This document shows positions 25,595 through 33,131 of a DNA stretch of 64,000 nucleotides, piece by piece. A program made the translations under genes and the position numbers. The stretch spans positions 22,181 through 86,180 of the forward strand of contig NZ_SDLI01000014.1 in the NCBI RefSeq assembly GCF_004123195.1, given 5' to 3'. The notes under the pieces were generated by a model that was given only the letters and a program-made list of their open reading frames with translations, was not told the origin of the DNA and did not search any database. Numbering within the stretch: position 1 is the stretch's first letter; each line of letters starts with the position of its first letter. Source of the DNA: Ammoniphilus sp. CFH 90114. Lineage in GTDB: Bacteria > Bacillota > Bacilli > Aneurinibacillales > RAOX-1.

Positions 25595-25666
25595 TTGAAA
25601 ATAAATGATGATGGACAGCTACTTACTATTTCTATCTGCTGGAAATATCGTGGATATGGATTTTGA
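25595..25666 (+). pseudogene. Duplicated 5' fragment of the retropepsin-like protease gene
   Basis: The 24-codon frame encodes DGQLLTISI and aligns with the start of the gene at 27337, as does the gagagtgagacg sequence just before it; it then runs into unrelated DNA and a TGA. The rest of 25550-26048 has no gene; a terminator-like hairpin gcctcctatcc/ggataaggaggc lies at 25919-25956. Confidence 0.65.
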
Positions 25667-25918
25667 TTTGCTTTATATTGGGATATTAGTAAAATGATAC
25701 CAAAATAGTTATTGTCAGCCCCAAACATCTGTGATAAAGTGACTTTAAGAATAACTGAAAGGGTGATCAAAAGCCAATGATTCACTAATCCTATCTGCAA
25801 AATGAAAATATCGTAAACATACGAGTTTTCTGGATAGGATAAGTATGGGCTTTTTGATATTAACAAAAAGATTATTGCTCTTTTCAAAAGAGGAATGTGT
25901 CTTTATGTTCGTATGCCT

Positions 25919-25956
25919 GCCTCCTATCCAAGAAAAACGGATAAGGAGGCTTTTTA
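25919..25956 (+). terminator. Rho-independent terminator
   Basis: Stem gcctcctatcc/ggat-aaggaggc followed by TTTTTAC. It has no intact gene immediately upstream, consistent with gene loss there. Confidence 0.7.
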
Positions 25957-26048
25957 CGTTTGTTTAATATGAAATTACTATCAAAACTATATATTGCTTT
26001 AAGATTTCCCGGTTTTTTGTAAATAAGCTTAGATAAGGAGAGGGTTTT

Positions 26049-26855
26049 ATGCCAAATGGTAAAGGTCGTGTTACAGGGAAAATTGTTTTAATTACTGGGG
26101 CAACCAGTGGTATTGGTGAAGCAGCATCTCGCCACTTAATTAATGAGGGTGCAAGAGTTGTTTTAACTGATGTGAATGAGGAGAAAGGTATTAAGTTGGC
26201 TGAACAATTAGGAAAAGACGCATACTTTATGCGATTAGATGTTAAATACGAATCAGAATGGAAAAACGTAATCGAAAAAATCATACAGCAGTTTAAACGA
26301 TTAGATGTACTGATTAATAATGCTGGTATCACTGGGTTTCAGGAAAAAAGTACAGTGCTTCAAGATCCGGAAAATGCCAGCATAGAAAGCTGGCACGCAG
26401 TCCACGCGGTTAATTTGGACGGTACCTTTTTAGGGTGCAAATATGGTATTCGGGCTATGAAGGAAACAGGAGGTTCTATAATAAACATTTCCTCTCATTC
26501 AGGAATGGTTGGTGTGCCACATGCTGCTGCATATGCATCCAGTAAAGCGGCGATCCGTAATCATACTAAAACAGTTGCACTTTATTGCGCTGAGAAGAAT
26601 TATAATATACGTTGTAATTCGATTCATCCTGGTGCGATTTTTACTCCGATTTGGGAACCTGTAATAGGAACAGGGGAACTTCGAGAGAAGAACATCAAAA
26701 ATTACACTAAAAATATTCCTTTAAAGCGATTTGGAACCGTTGAAGAAGTTGCTTTTAGTATTGTATACCTTGCTTCCGAAGAGTCAGCTTACACTACAGG
26801 AATCGAATTGGTCATTGATGGAGGAATGTTAGCTGGTTCTTGTAGTTCAGAATAA
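26049..26855 (+). CDS. Short-chain dehydrogenase/reductase (SDR), classical
   Basis: 268 residues with NAD(P) motif TGATSGIG (about 16-23), NNAG, catalytic Ser in ISSHSG, YASSK with Tyr/Lys, and the C-terminal DGGM strand. Asp at the end of the second strand (LTDVN) favours NAD(H). AAGGAGAGGG precedes the ATG. The active site resembles cyclohexanol or 7-alpha-hydroxysteroid dehydrogenase-like SDRs; substrate unknown. Single-gene unit with terminator at 26897. Confidence 0.87.
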   Translation: MPNGKGRVTGKIVLITGATSGIGEAASRHLINEGARVVLTDVNEEKGIKLAEQLGKDAYFMRLDVKYESEWKNVIEKIIQQFKRLDVLINNAGITGFQEKSTVLQDPENASIESWHAVHAVNLDGTFLGCKYGIRAMKETGGSIINISSHSGMVGVPHAAAYASSKAAIRNHTKTVALYCAEKNYNIRCNSIHPGAIFTPIWEPVIGTGELREKNIKNYTKNIPLKRFGTVEEVAFSIVYLASEESAYTTGIELVIDGGMLAGSCSSE

Positions 26856-26896
26856 AAGCCATTATCAGCAAATCAGTTTCATCAGTAATGTTAGCT

Positions 26897-26928
26897 AGGA
26901 GCAGTCGTCAAGTCTGCTCCTCATTTTC
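26897..26928 (+). terminator. Rho-independent terminator after SDR gene
   Basis: Perfect 8-bp stem aggagcag/ctgctcct followed by cattttc. Confidence 0.7.
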
Positions 26929-27094
26929 ATTACTCAACTATTGGGCAGGAATCTTTAATAACTCTTGAGGGGACATATGTTCCACTATTTGGGGTGCAAA
27001 GGGGGGCATTCCATGGTAAGCGGACATGGGGTCAATAAAAGGTATATAAGGGGAATAGAATTTTCGCTATAATATCTATGAGGAGGGATGCCAA

Positions 27095-27340
27095 ATGAAA
27101 TGGCAAGAAGTGCGTGAATTGTTTCCTGATCAATTTGTGCTCATTTCAATTTTGGACTTTCATGAAGAAGGGAATCTTAAGATTGTTGATGAGGTTGCAC
27201 CTATACGAGTGGTTCCCAATGATGAAGCAAATAAAGAATTTTTTCAAGCAAAGCCAGGAACCATTGTCTATCATACGTCAAATGAAAATTGTATCATTCA
27301 TATTCGACGAGATCCTTTAATGAGAGTGAGACGTATATGA
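27095..27340 (+). CDS. Small protein cotranscribed with aspartyl protease
   Basis: 81 residues, mixed alpha/beta (MKWQEVRELFPDQFVLIS... EGNLKIVDEVAPIRVV). GAGGAGGGATG precedes it, and its stop overlaps the next ATG (ATGA). No named family recognised, but the pairing with the protease and the DQFVLI-type core suggest a small partner or substrate protein. Confidence 0.7.
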   Translation: MKWQEVRELFPDQFVLISILDFHEEGNLKIVDEVAPIRVVPNDEANKEFFQAKPGTIVYHTSNENCIIHIRRDPLMRVRRI

Positions 27341-27720
27341 AAATAGATTATGATGGACAACTACTCACTATCTCCATTAAGGTGACTTTTAGAGGGACAA
27401 CTTTAGAGATTGATGATGTTATTGTTGATACAGGTTCTTCACATACCATTATTAGTCCTGACATTTTAGAGGAGATAGGGGTTACTTATGAAAATGGGGA
27501 TTCCATTTATGAAGCCTACGGGATTGGGGGATCTGTTCCATTCTACACCAAGATCATGGATCAAATTCAAATGGATGAAACTATATTAAAGAATATTGAA
27601 ATTGATGTTGGGATACTACCTAAGGATCATAAGGGCTTAATAGGTCTGGATATTCTAAAAACAAACAACTTTGTTTTAGATTTGAATAAATTAGAATTAT
27701 ATAAATCCAAAATTGACTAA
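27337..27720 (+). CDS. Retropepsin-like aspartic protease
   Basis: 127 residues. The catalytic motif VDTGSSHTII lies at about 31-40, followed by the flap-like region GIGGSVPFY and the second hydrophobic signature GLIGLDIL. Retroviral-type proteases of this length work as dimers. The start at 27337 is coupled to the upstream gene. Cytosolic, no signal peptide. A decayed copy of its 5' end is at 25595. Confidence 0.8.
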   Translation: MKIDYDGQLLTISIKVTFRGTTLEIDDVIVDTGSSHTIISPDILEEIGVTYENGDSIYEAYGIGGSVPFYTKIMDQIQMDETILKNIEIDVGILPKDHKGLIGLDILKTNNFVLDLNKLELYKSKID

Positions 27721-27722
27721 AG

Positions 27723-27760
27723 GGTTGGTTCATTCAGACTATGACCAATCTTTTTATTTT
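27723..27760 (+). terminator. Rho-independent terminator
   Basis: Stem ggttggt/accaatc with a 14-nt loop, followed by TTTTTATTTT. Confidence 0.65.
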
Positions 27761-27854
27761 AAAGAACATCTCTTAATCATAATAAAAGTAACGTGATTCT
27801 ATAGATTCAAAAGCAGGCTACATTTTACCACATTCTTACATACTCACCTGTTAC

Positions 27855-27908
27855 GCTATCGGGAGTCGATAGCAGGGTAATGGGTCGGCATCCATCCCCT
27901 GCTTTTTT
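27855..27908 (+). promoter_or_regulatory. Overlapping hairpins, attenuator-like
   Basis: A hairpin gctatcg/cgatagc (27855-27873) shares its last three bases with a terminator stem agcaggg/ccctgct (27871-27903) followed by a T-run. The two stems cannot fully form together. The downstream gene is a GNAT pseudogene, so any regulation may be extinct. Part of the right arm resembles 22626-22652. Confidence 0.4.
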
Positions 27909-27958
27909 GCTGTTCTAAAGGGCAGGTTTGTTTAATACACAAAACTTTTATTTTCATT

Positions 27959-28374
27959 ATGCTGGCTGGTTTTCTAATTTCTACTGATAAAGATCTATTA
28001 GACAAAGATGTCATTTTTAATTATTTGAATAGAGAATCGTACTGAGCAAATGGAGTGCCGAGGGATATCGTAATCAAATCTATTGAGAATACTTCCTTAT
28101 GCTTTGGGGTTTATAAGGGTAATCCTCATCTTGAAAAGGCAGAGCAAATTGGTTTTGCAAGAGTAATGTCTGATCTAGCTACTTTTGCTTACTTAGCGGA
28201 TGTTTTTATTTTAGATCCCTATCGCAGGAAAGGATTGTCTAAATGGTTCGTAGATTTATGTTGGCAACGAATGATGCACATACCCTATATTCTCAATATG
28301 GCTTTGAACCTTTAGATAATCCAAGTCTCTTCATGCAAATCGTTCGTAAAAATATCTATCAAGACATGGTTTAA
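27959..28374 (+). pseudogene. GNAT acetyltransferase pseudogene
   Basis: The ancestral protein can be traced from ATG 27959 (MLAGFLISTDKDLLDKDV), through a nonsense TGA at 28052-28054 where the family has Trp (Tyr-Trp), into the IENTSLCFGVYKGN and GFARVMSD...YLADVFILDPYRRKGLSKW core. Then a frameshift with apparent loss of about a dozen codons follows, and the rest (LATNDAHTLYSQYGFEPLDNPS...) continues in another frame to TAA at 28372. Two lesions make function unlikely. Confidence 0.82.
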
Positions 28375-28589
28375 TATGCGATGTTATCCAAAAATCTAGG
28401 CTACCCCAATTAATAGGACTGATTACCACTTCTATAATAGGGATCGATAGCGTCAACGTGATGTTCTCGATTCCATTTTTGTTTATTCTATTAAATGGAG
28501 GTTAGCTAGTGACTCTATTTTAAGCTGTATTGTAAAGATTTTTCCACTAATTATAGTATCTAAGGTTAAATAGCAACCGGAGGGAAACT

Positions 28590-29328
28590 ATGCATACCAT
28601 ACAATTACTTGAGATTGAATTTGATTATAACGGACAAAGGCAAGTCATTACCCCTATTATTCTGAAAGATGAGCAAGATACGATTCTTATCGACTGCGGA
28701 TATCCAAATGTTGAAGCTGATCTTGAGGAAGCAGCCAATCGAAAAAACGTCACTCTAGCTTCCATAACAAAATTGATCGTGACTCATCACGATATTGATC
28801 ATATTGGGTCGCTTGCATCGCTGAAGAGAATGTACCCGCATATAGAGATTATTGCTCATGAACTGGAAAAGCCATATATCGAAGGAAGGAAAAAGTCGTT
28901 GCGGCTTGAGCAAGCGGAGTCCAGTTTTAATACTTTACCTGATCATGAAAAGCCTTATGCCGAACAATTTATTTCATTTTTGAACACAGTTGAATCCGTA
29001 TCGGTTGATCGTACAGTTTCTACGGGTGAGCGTTTGACTTGGTGTGGTGGTATGGAAGTAATCCATACCCCTGGACATATGCCCGGACATATCTCATTGT
29101 ACCTGCCATCGAGCAAAACATTGAATTGCTGGAGATGCTGTTGTACTTGAAGCAGGGAAGCTAAATATTGCGAACCCACAATACACATTGGATATAAAAG
29201 AAGCTGTGCGGTCCGTTATGAGGTTGCTTGATCTAGATATAGAGCAATTGATTTGCTTTCATGGTGGGATCTTTCAAGGTGAAGTAAAAGGAGCTTTGAG
29301 AAAACTCATCCAAGAGTATACTTCATAG
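28590..29328 (+). pseudogene. MBL-fold hydrolase (YflN-like), frameshifted by 1 bp
   Basis: The metal motif THHDIDHIG and the HTPGHMPGH loop are intact, but the frame breaks at about 29124. The sequence acattgaattgctgg reads correctly (TLIAGDAVV) if one A is removed, after which the C-terminal part (AGDAVVLEAGKLN... ICFHGGIF) runs to TAG at 29326. Full length would be about 245 residues, the same as the intact paralog at 51623-52351. A sequencing error is possible. As it stands the product is truncated after 186 residues. Confidence 0.85.
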
Positions 29329-29346
29329 AATATAAGGGGGAGCAGT

Positions 29347-29799
29347 ATGGACATTAGAAAGTTAAAAATAGAGGAACAACCTCCAACGGAGTTGTTGTTA
29401 TTAGCTGACCCCTCTCCAAAAATCGTTGAAGAGTATGTAAAAAGAGGAGAGTGTTTTGTAGCTGAAAGGGATAGGCAAATAATCGGAGTTTATGTACTCC
29501 TTCCTACAAGACCTGAAACTGTGGAATTAGTGAATGTTTCAGTGGCAGAACAGCACCAGAACAGAGGTATAGGGAAGCAATTAGTAATGGATGCAATTAG
29601 AACAGCCAGAATAAAAGGGTATAAAACAATTGAACTTGGCACTGGAAATTCAAGCGTCGGGCAATTAGCTCTTTATCAAAAATGTGGATTCAGAATTATT
29701 GGTGTTGATATTGATTTTTTTATACGGCATTACGAAGAAGAGATCTATGAGAACGGTATACAATGCAGAGATATGATACGATTATCTCAAAATTTATAA
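29347..29799 (+). CDS. GNAT N-acetyltransferase, YvbK-like
   Basis: 150 residues with acetyl-CoA loop QNRGIGKQL and the YQKCGF motif. The sequence order (VELVNVSVAEQHQNRGIG, IELGTGNSS) matches the YvbK subgroup of Bacilli. GGGGGAGC precedes the ATG. Substrate unknown. It is intact in an otherwise decaying neighbourhood. Confidence 0.83.
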   Translation: MDIRKLKIEEQPPTELLLLADPSPKIVEEYVKRGECFVAERDRQIIGVYVLLPTRPETVELVNVSVAEQHQNRGIGKQLVMDAIRTARIKGYKTIELGTGNSSVGQLALYQKCGFRIIGVDIDFFIRHYEEEIYENGIQCRDMIRLSQNL

Positions 29800-29820
29800 G
29801 CGCAAATTAATATTCCAAAG

Positions 29821-29848
29821 TCATCCGTATCGGATGGCTATTTTATTG
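29821..29848 (+). terminator. Rho-independent terminator
   Basis: Short stem catccg/cggatg extended by gcc mismatches, followed by tattttatt. Confidence 0.55.
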
Positions 29849-29872
29849 TGTCTGCTGTAAATAAAAAAGGTA

Positions 29873-29940
29873 TTTTCACTGTGACAATTTTGTTAATTAT
29901 ACACAGCAATGAAAAGGGGGACAACATTTATGTTAAAATG
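29873..29940 (+). promoter_or_regulatory. Promoter region shared with bdbD and the 14821 gene
   Basis: ttttcactgtgacaa (29873-29887) is identical to 18562-18576. The stretch TGAAAAGGgGGACA...TTTATGTTAAAATG (29910-29940) parallels 14723-14754. TGTTAAAAT is an extended -10. Confidence 0.55.
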
Positions 29941-30046
29941 CTATAGGAGAACATTGCTATCATTCATTAAAAAGGCACCCTCTTTTTTGGAATAGCGATA
30001 AGCATGGTTGGATGTTGGGAATCCATTAGAGTGTGGGGATAAAGAA

Positions 30047-30160
30047 ATGAACTTGTTATATATTACGCTTACGGGAGCTGCGATTGGTTTAATTGCTTCA
30101 ACAATTGGATTCAGGATGATGATGAAGGATGCTATTAAGAAAATGAATGACAGGAAGTGA
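30047..30160 (+). CDS. 37-aa single-pass membrane peptide (paralog of 14821-14934)
   Basis: Nearly identical at DNA and protein level to 14821-14934: one helix (AAIGLIASTIGF) and a basic tail. Its stop overlaps the PCYCGC gene (GTGA), so here it is the first gene of an operon with that lipoprotein. Function unknown. Confidence 0.72.
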   Translation: MNLLYITLTGAAIGLIASTIGFRMMMKDAIKKMNDRK

Positions 30161-30642
30161 TCAGGTTGAAGGAAGCATTGGTTTCATCCATTGTACTTTT
30201 ATTGTTGATAACCGGTTGTAGTCAAACGAATGAGGAAACACACCCAGAAGGACACCAACAAGCTATGGCTCCGGTTATGAAATATGAACTCGGTAGTAAC
30301 AATTGGTCCGCACTTGAAGCTTATGCTCCAAAGGATAACGTGAAAGAAGCATATCAATTCGCTGTTGACCATCCGGAAGTTCTGAACTATATGCCTTGTT
30401 ATTGCGGTTGCTATGAGGAAGATGGGCATACCAGTAATACTCATTGCTTTGTCGATAGAGTAGAAGATAATGTTGCTGTTTTGGATAACATGGGTCTTGG
30501 CTGAGGGGTTTGCGTAGATATCGCCCGTGAGGCGAAACAAGAGTATGAAAAAGGAACAGATTTAAAAACGATTCGAGAAATGATAGATAAAAAGTATGGA
30601 GGAAATGGAGCGGAATCGACTCCAACTCCGATGCCAAGTTAG
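30157..30642 (+). CDS. PCYCGC-motif lipoprotein with in-frame TGA at a CxxC cysteine: candidate selenoprotein
   Basis: Lipobox ITGC puts the lipid anchor at Cys21. The family motif PCYCGC is at 80-85, then GHTSNTHCF. Codon 116 is TGA (30502-30504) within GLG-*-GVCVDIA. As I recall the family, this position is the first Cys of a conserved CxxC (T-C-x-V-C). The same frame continues without lesion for 45 codons (KTIREMIDKKYGG, ending PTPMPS as in relatives) to TAG at 30640. This gives a 161-residue product with UxxC if TGA is read as selenocysteine, or 115 residues if not. The start may be GTG 30157 or TTG 30166. A point mutation TGC/TGT to TGA in a decaying region is the alternative. Confidence 0.7.
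30502..30535 (+). other. TGA plus candidate bacterial SECIS hairpin
   Basis: After the TGA and a 16-nt spacer comes the perfect stem TCGCC/GGCGA (30521-30535) with loop CGTGA. The apical loop begins 21 nt after the TGA and has G in its first two positions, features expected of bacterial SECIS elements. The stem is short (5 bp), so this is suggestive only. Confidence 0.45.
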
Positions 30643-30665
30643 GGGAACCAATTTGGTTAATATCG

Positions 30666-30872
30666 ATGCTGAAAATGTTTAATGATTGCGCAGAAGTCTG
30701 TTTTCAAGCAGTGGCTCTCATGGCACGTAACAGTCAATTTGCGAAGCAGCACTGTGAGCTTTGTGCTGCCATTTGTGAAGTGTGTGCTACTGACTGCGAG
30801 AGATTCAAAGACGCTCATTGTCAAGAGTGTGCTGAGGCTTGCCGTCAAATGGCGGGTAAAGTTACTGCATAA
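30666..30872 (+). pseudogene. Four-helix-bundle copper-binding protein (DUF326-like), N-terminally truncated
   Basis: 68 residues. The Cys-rich repeats (CAEVC, CELCAAICEVCATDC, CQECAEAC) and ARNSQFAKQHCELC match the C-terminal half of four-helix-bundle copper-binding proteins, which are normally about 110 residues. The first two helices are missing and there is no ribosome site near the ATG. A shortened C-terminus (CRQMAG) also differs from the usual CRxCAEECRKM. Copper storage is the family role; this copy is probably non-functional or partial. Confidence 0.65.
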
Positions 30873-30897
30873 TATTTTCACCTCTGTAGATTAATGA

Positions 30898-30930
30898 ACG
30901 GTTGCTTGCTATGGCAACCGTTTTTTTTTC
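30898..30930 (+). terminator. Rho-independent terminator
   Basis: Stem acggttgc/gcaaccgt followed by nine T residues; same stem as at 1392. Confidence 0.9.
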
Positions 30931-31239
30931 GTTACTTAACGATAGGGAGGGTTACTTCAATTTTTTTCTGAAACATCCTTGGCATAAAATACTTCAAAAT
31001 TCTTGACGTATCGCCAGCCATGTACGCACCGGGATTTATGCTAGGAGTTAGCAGCTATCTTGATCGACTTACTCTTAGTGTTAGTTACTATAGGAGTAGT
31101 TAGATTCTTGTTTTGAACGGGATTCATTTAGGCCATATCCATATCTATGACAGGTGAGACCAACATGGCATTGGCTTATAGAAAAGTTTGGTACTCTATC
31201 AGCAAAAACGGGAGAATTCATAGATGAGGTGAAATAAAC
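30931..31239. other. Intergenic region, nothing recognised
   Basis: No supported frame. The end carries the GAGGTG ribosome site of the GNAT gene. Confidence 0.5.
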
Positions 31240-31731
31240 ATGACTTATGCTTTAGAAACCGAGAGAGTTAAGCTTAAAATCTTAACGCTTGAAGACGCAA
31301 ATGATGTATTCCAACATTTCTCTGAAGAGGCTGTTACCGCATTTATGGACATTGAGGCATGTAAGACGATACAAGAAGCTGAAGAAATCATTCAATATCA
31401 CATTGATGACGCTGGGTGTCGTTGGGGTTTGTATAGTAAGGCTACTAATGAATTTATGGGCACGTGTGGATATCATTACCTAAGAAAAACGAATGAGGCT
31501 TTAATTGCGGAGGTCGGATTTGATTTGTCTAAAAGGTATTGGAGCAAAGGAATCATGTATGAAGTCATGAAAGCAGTTCTAGAATTTGGTTTTAAAGAAC
31601 TATCGCTAGATATCATTGACGGGACGGTCGAGCCTGAAAATAACAGGTCCATTCAATTATTGGAGAAGCTGGGGTTTACAAGAGAATCAGAACTGAGAGA
31701 TAACTTAATTTATTTCTATCTAACTAAATAA
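31240..31731 (+). CDS. GNAT N-acetyltransferase, RimJ/RimL type
   Basis: 163 residues: N-terminal LETERVKLKILTLEDA, SKGIMYEVMKAVLEFGF around the acetyl-CoA loop, and VEPENNRSIQLLEKLGF. This is the Acetyltransf_3 pattern of ribosomal-protein or spermidine-type acetylases. The loop is YWSKGI rather than the usual YWGKGY. GAGGTG precedes the ATG. Confidence 0.83.
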   Translation: MTYALETERVKLKILTLEDANDVFQHFSEEAVTAFMDIEACKTIQEAEEIIQYHIDDAGCRWGLYSKATNEFMGTCGYHYLRKTNEALIAEVGFDLSKRYWSKGIMYEVMKAVLEFGFKELSLDIIDGTVEPENNRSIQLLEKLGFTRESELRDNLIYFYLTK

Positions 31732-32074
31732 GGGAGTTGATCAGAAGAATATTCTTAAACGAGATTGTATTTAAAATAAAGGAGTTTCTAAATAAACTAA
31801 AGAATTATGGTGCGTTAAATAGAGAACCAAGGTGTATTTGGCAATTAAGGAATGCACTTTTTGGCAGTATGTTTATCCATTTGTTTAGTATGTTTATGAA
31901 AGTTAAAAGAGATATTTCATTCGACAACATGAATTATTATACAATTACATTTGGTATTCAGTTATTTAACTATTGGGCAGATTAGTTAAATAAATTGAAA
32001 TATTGTTATTAGTTGTCATAAATAAGCGTAAAATAAGTAAACGTAGTAAAAACCAAAGATAGGAGAATATTATT
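31732..32074. other. Intergenic region with doubtful 82-codon frame
   Basis: The frame 31737-31985 (TTG start) has only a GGGAG touching its start codon and no recognisable domain, so it is not called. The AGGAGAAT before 32075 belongs to the CPBP gene. Confidence 0.4.
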
Positions 32075-32785
32075 TTGTTAGGCATAATAGTTGAGTTGAT
32101 ACTATCTTGGATACTGCTTTATTTCTTTACTAAGAAGAACTTACTGGCACTAGGCTTAACTCCTTTCAGAAGTAGATTAAACCAATTTGTTATTGGATTT
32201 ATTTTTACAGGAGTGATGTGCAGTTTAATACAGATTCTTGATTCAACCCTCACTAATATACACTGGAAACTAAACCCTACTTTTTCCTTCGCTGGATTCT
32301 TTAACTCAATATGGTGGAATGTTAAATCTGTAGTTTTTGAGGAATTAATTTTTAGAGGAGCAATTCTGTATATTGCTATTCGAAAACTGGGAGCAAATAT
32401 AGGTATTTTGCTTTCTGCGATTTCTTTTGGAATATATCATTGGTTTTCCTTTGGTGTATTAGGAAATGTAGTGTCAATGTCCATTGTTTTTATTATGACA
32501 TCCATTACTGGATTCGTTTGGGCATATGCTTTCTTAAAATCGGAATCAATGGCATTACCTATTGGCTTTCATTTAGGATGGAATTTTACCTATAACTCCA
32601 TTTTTTCAAAAGGTCCATTAGGGGAACAAATATTACTTCCTATGAAAGGAACGGACAGTATATCTTTAATTAGTGAAGTCAATTTTCTAATAAATTTTCT
32701 GTTGCCCAATATAGCTGTGCCATTACTTACATTTATGTTTATAAGGTTCTATATCTCCAAATTTTCAAAAGAGAAATTAAACTAA
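32075..32785 (+). CDS. CPBP-family intramembrane metalloprotease (CAAX protease-like)
   Basis: 236 residues, about seven membrane helices. Signature motifs: EELIFRG (motif 1, glutamates and Arg), FGIYHW (motif 2) and GFHLGWNF (motif 3, His and Asn). TTG start behind AGGAGAAT. Members cleave prenylated or signal-peptide substrates or give bacteriocin self-immunity; substrate unknown. Ends at a strong terminator. Confidence 0.85.
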   Translation: MLGIIVELILSWILLYFFTKKNLLALGLTPFRSRLNQFVIGFIFTGVMCSLIQILDSTLTNIHWKLNPTFSFAGFFNSIWWNVKSVVFEELIFRGAILYIAIRKLGANIGILLSAISFGIYHWFSFGVLGNVVSMSIVFIMTSITGFVWAYAFLKSESMALPIGFHLGWNFTYNSIFSKGPLGEQILLPMKGTDSISLISEVNFLINFLLPNIAVPLLTFMFIRFYISKFSKEKLN

Positions 32786-32810
32786 CGGGAGTCTATAGTT
32801 AAATATAACT

Positions 32811-32843
32811 AAAGGGCTGTAATCACATTACAGCCCTTTTTTA
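32811..32843. terminator. Strong Rho-independent terminator
   Basis: 13-bp perfect stem aaagggctgtaat/attacagcccttt with a 3-nt loop, followed by TTT. Confidence 0.88.
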
Positions 32844-33131
32844 TGCAAATTTTATTCATTGATGATACCTGCTCATACAGAAAAATATACTGCCGATTCA
32901 TGCATGGTTAAATTGCCAAATACAAACCAAGGTATGAAGAAGAAAAATTACATATTGAAGAGGAAATAATTTATTCAAAGAGTATTGAATCATTGGAACA
33001 AATATTGAAAGGTTATTTCAATTAAATTGAGTTTATAGCTTAACAAGAAATAATGGTTGCGAATAAGTCGCAACCATTTTATATACGCATTTAAAGGTAT
33101 CGTAAATTAAGAATCATCTCTGCTTGATTCG
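32844..33131. other. Intergenic with gene-tail remnant and terminator
   Basis: Plus-strand 32911-33025 encodes an open tail (YKPRYEEEKLHIEEEI... ILKGYFN then TAA) preceded by in-frame TAA, probably the end of a lost gene. The palindrome aatggttgcga/tcgcaaccatt (33052-33078) plus T-run is its terminator. Confidence 0.45.
33052..33083. terminator. Rho-independent terminator
   Basis: 11-bp perfect stem with a 5-nt loop and TTTTATAT; probably left from the lost upstream gene, or serving the minus-strand DUF3231 pseudogene. Confidence 0.7.

Noticed and set aside
28052..28054. TGA as Trp or Sec codon in the GNAT pseudogene
   Set aside because: The position is Trp in the family and the gene also has a frameshifting deletion, so mutation is the simple explanation.
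31737..31985. 82-codon frame after the GNAT gene
   Set aside because: TTG start touching the only GGGAG; no domain.
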